NCBI GenBank assembly: GCA_944324825.1
Contig: CALUXU010000007.1
Span: 26,238-90,237 of the forward strand
Origin: Candidatus Gastranaerophilales bacterium
GTDB taxonomy: Bacteria; Cyanobacteriota; Vampirovibrionia; Gastranaerophilales; Gastranaerophilaceae
Direction of reading: 5' to 3'
DNA: 64,000 bases
Within the stretch, counting starts at the first letter, position 1; each line of letters begins with the position of its first letter. Below are positions 62,745 to 64,000 of the stretch, in pieces. The notes under the pieces are model-generated. The model did no database searches and was not told the DNA's origin. It was given only the letters and a program-made list of their open reading frames with translations. The position numbers were made by a program, and so were the translations under genes.

Positions 62745-63872
62745 ATGAATGAATTAGAACAATATTTAGTAGATAATAAATTTTCAAAACGTTTTAAGTT
62801 TTTAAAAAATAAATTTAAGAACAAGAAAATAGTTATATATGGTGCAGGACAATTATTTCAAACGATTATAAAAAAGTATGATTTATCTAGTTTAAATATT
62901 GTTGGTATTTGTGATAAAACATTTTCAAGTGCAGAAAATGGGGAGTTATATTTTGGGTTTCCAAAAATAGATATAAACTCTTTGGCATTATTTGATTTTG
63001 ATAATATTTTAGTTGCTGTAAAAGATTATGTGCAAATTATTTACGATTTACCAGATGAAATTAATAAGAATTGTATATATCCTTTTGTCAAGAAGAATAT
63101 TTGGTTCAAGTATGTTAAAGGAGCAAGACGAAGAGCTAAATATTTAACTTTATTTAATCATACATTTGTAATACCTTTTTCGCCTGCAGAGATGGTACTT
63201 AATTATTTAGAACGTGAAAACCCTTGGATGGCGCAAAGTATGTGGTCTCCAAGAAACTTGAATACATATATGGTGGATATCGCTGCACGTTCAACAGCTC
63301 AATATGTAATTGATAATATGTCTACACTACCAGCATTTGATGATAGATTTAAATTGTTGTCTTATGCATTGCGTAATGTTCCAGAGGATGGACTGTATTT
63401 TGAGTTTGGGGTTTATAAAGGTGAGTCTATTAATTATATTGCAGGTATAAAATCGGATAAGACAATATATGGTTTTGATAGTTTTGAAGGTTTACCGGAG
63501 AGTTGGACTGCAAATCATCAAAAAGGTCATTTTAAACTCCCAGCACTACCTAAAGTTAGAAAAAATGTTGAATTAGTAAAGGGGTGGTTTGATGAAACTA
63601 TACCTGCATTTAGGCAAAAACATGGAGATTTTAAAGTTGCATTTATTCATGCCGATAGTGATTTGTATTCTTCAACAAAGACTATGTTTAATCTTTTAAA
63701 AGATAATATCACAACAGGTACTATAGTTGTTTTTGATGAATATTTTAATTATCCGAATTGGGAAAAAGGAGAGTTTAGGGCTTTTCAAGAGTTTATTAAT
63801 GAGAATAATTTAAAATACGAATATATAGGCTATACGTATAAATCGAGCAGAGTTGCTATAAGATTTTTATAA
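62745..63872 (+). CDS. Rossmann module fused to TylF-like methyltransferase
   Basis: 375 aa. About 20-115: shared module (KKIVIYGAGQLFQTII, IVGICDKTFSS). About 205-375: macrocin O-methyltransferase (TylF)-like SAM enzyme, YFEFGVYKGESINYI, YGFDSFEGLPESW, AFIHADSDLYSSTKT and VVFDEYFNYPNWEKGE, where the Asp residues bind metal in this family. It methylates a sugar hydroxyl. AAAAGGAG precedes ATG 62745. It is 28 nt after the acyltransferase gene and co-transcribed with it; a terminator follows. Confidence 0.88.
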   Translation: MNELEQYLVDNKFSKRFKFLKNKFKNKKIVIYGAGQLFQTIIKKYDLSSLNIVGICDKTFSSAENGELYFGFPKIDINSLALFDFDNILVAVKDYVQIIYDLPDEINKNCIYPFVKKNIWFKYVKGARRRAKYLTLFNHTFVIPFSPAEMVLNYLERENPWMAQSMWSPRNLNTYMVDIAARSTAQYVIDNMSTLPAFDDRFKLLSYALRNVPEDGLYFEFGVYKGESINYIAGIKSDKTIYGFDSFEGLPESWTANHQKGHFKLPALPKVRKNVELVKGWFDETIPAFRQKHGDFKVAFIHADSDLYSSTKTMFNLLKDNITTGTIVVFDEYFNYPNWEKGEFRAFQEFINENNLKYEYIGYTYKSSRVAIRFL

Positions 63873-63875
63873 GAT

Positions 63876-63904
63876 AAAAGACCGTCGATTTAGGACGGTC
63901 TTTT
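63876..63904 (+). terminator. Intrinsic terminator of the last polysaccharide unit
   Basis: AAAAGACCGTC (63876-63886) with GACGGTCTTTT (63894-63904), then a T-rich tail. The last 95 bases of the window after it show no convincing gene on either strand. Confidence 0.9.
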
Positions 63905-64000
63905 GTTTTAATATTCTTATTAATCATCATAATCATATTCGCAGTGATAATGTCATGTTTTGCTTTATTTGCATTATAACACAATGATTATTATGTTATA

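Noticed and set aside
63906..64000. Possible gene end on the minus strand with an acidic tail
   Set aside because: The frame is closed by a stop a few codons upstream and has no start; too short to support.

Overview
The window is low-GC, gene-dense bacterial chromosome with a Gram-negative envelope (TolC-type channel, lipoprotein, LicD and polysaccharide genes). It most resembles a non-photosynthetic relative of Cyanobacteria (Melainabacteria/Gastranaerophilales type). Three features suggest this: an R3H-tailed AAA ATPase of the Ycf45 family, ATP synthase beta and epsilon genes (atpD-atpC) standing apart from the rest of the complex, and many lineage-style hypothetical proteins. The gene content is fermentative (pyruvate kinase, pyruvate decarboxylase-type enzyme). 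The lineage assignment is inference. Translation uses the standard bacterial code, with frequent TTG/GTG starts and some starts that look leaderless.

Layout. 1-9000: riboflavin synthase (cut by the window edge), Ycf45-like ATPase, nifU-nifS iron-sulphur assembly pair, a zinc metalloprotease-like protein, a coiled-coil protein, aspS. 9000-15200: a small protein gene, a ThiE-like protein, an ECF sigma/anti-sigma pair, atpDC, a hypothetical gene, a NhaD/ArsB-type transporter. 15200-16150: a candidate small RNA, then tRNA-Leu(GAG) inside a dense set of partial tRNA copies and repeats. 16165-32565: TPR lipoprotein, metallo-beta-lactamase hydrolase, a large starch-synthase-like protein, mnmA, a two-component system, pyruvate kinase, and an AONS-family/serine palmitoyltransferase-like gene paired with an extended SDR. 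32566-33415: tRNA-Val flanked by the same two repeat modules as tRNA-Leu, then a 35-codon gene with a strong promoter. 33416-38400: OtsB-like protein, DUF2023-like protein, TolC channel, His-rich membrane protein, DtxR/MntR regulator, carbonic anhydrase. Three similar 16-bp boxes suggest one metalloregulon. 38384-49500: UvrD-type helicase-nuclease, nif3-coaBC-gmk, pyruvate decarboxylase with a divergent TrmB regulator, ftsH, tRNA-Ala. 49571-51000: broken sirtuin gene and PHP phosphoesterase.

51050-63872 is a surface-polysaccharide accessory region: a four-domain glycosyltransferase/double-methyltransferase, a CDP-glycerol-type phosphotransferase with aminotransferase and cytidylyltransferase, a toxin-antitoxin cassette between direct repeats, two LicD proteins, a FemAB/GNAT-like protein, a hexapeptide acyltransferase and a TylF-like methyltransferase. 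One Rossmann-like domain of about 100 residues recurs in five of these proteins, alone or attached to unrelated catalytic domains.

Most unusual signals: (1) two different tRNA genes carry the same upstream and downstream repeat modules, with partial copies of the tRNA ends at the module junctions; (2) the recurrent Rossmann module of the polysaccharide region; (3) a toxin-antitoxin cassette flanked by a duplicated gene end.
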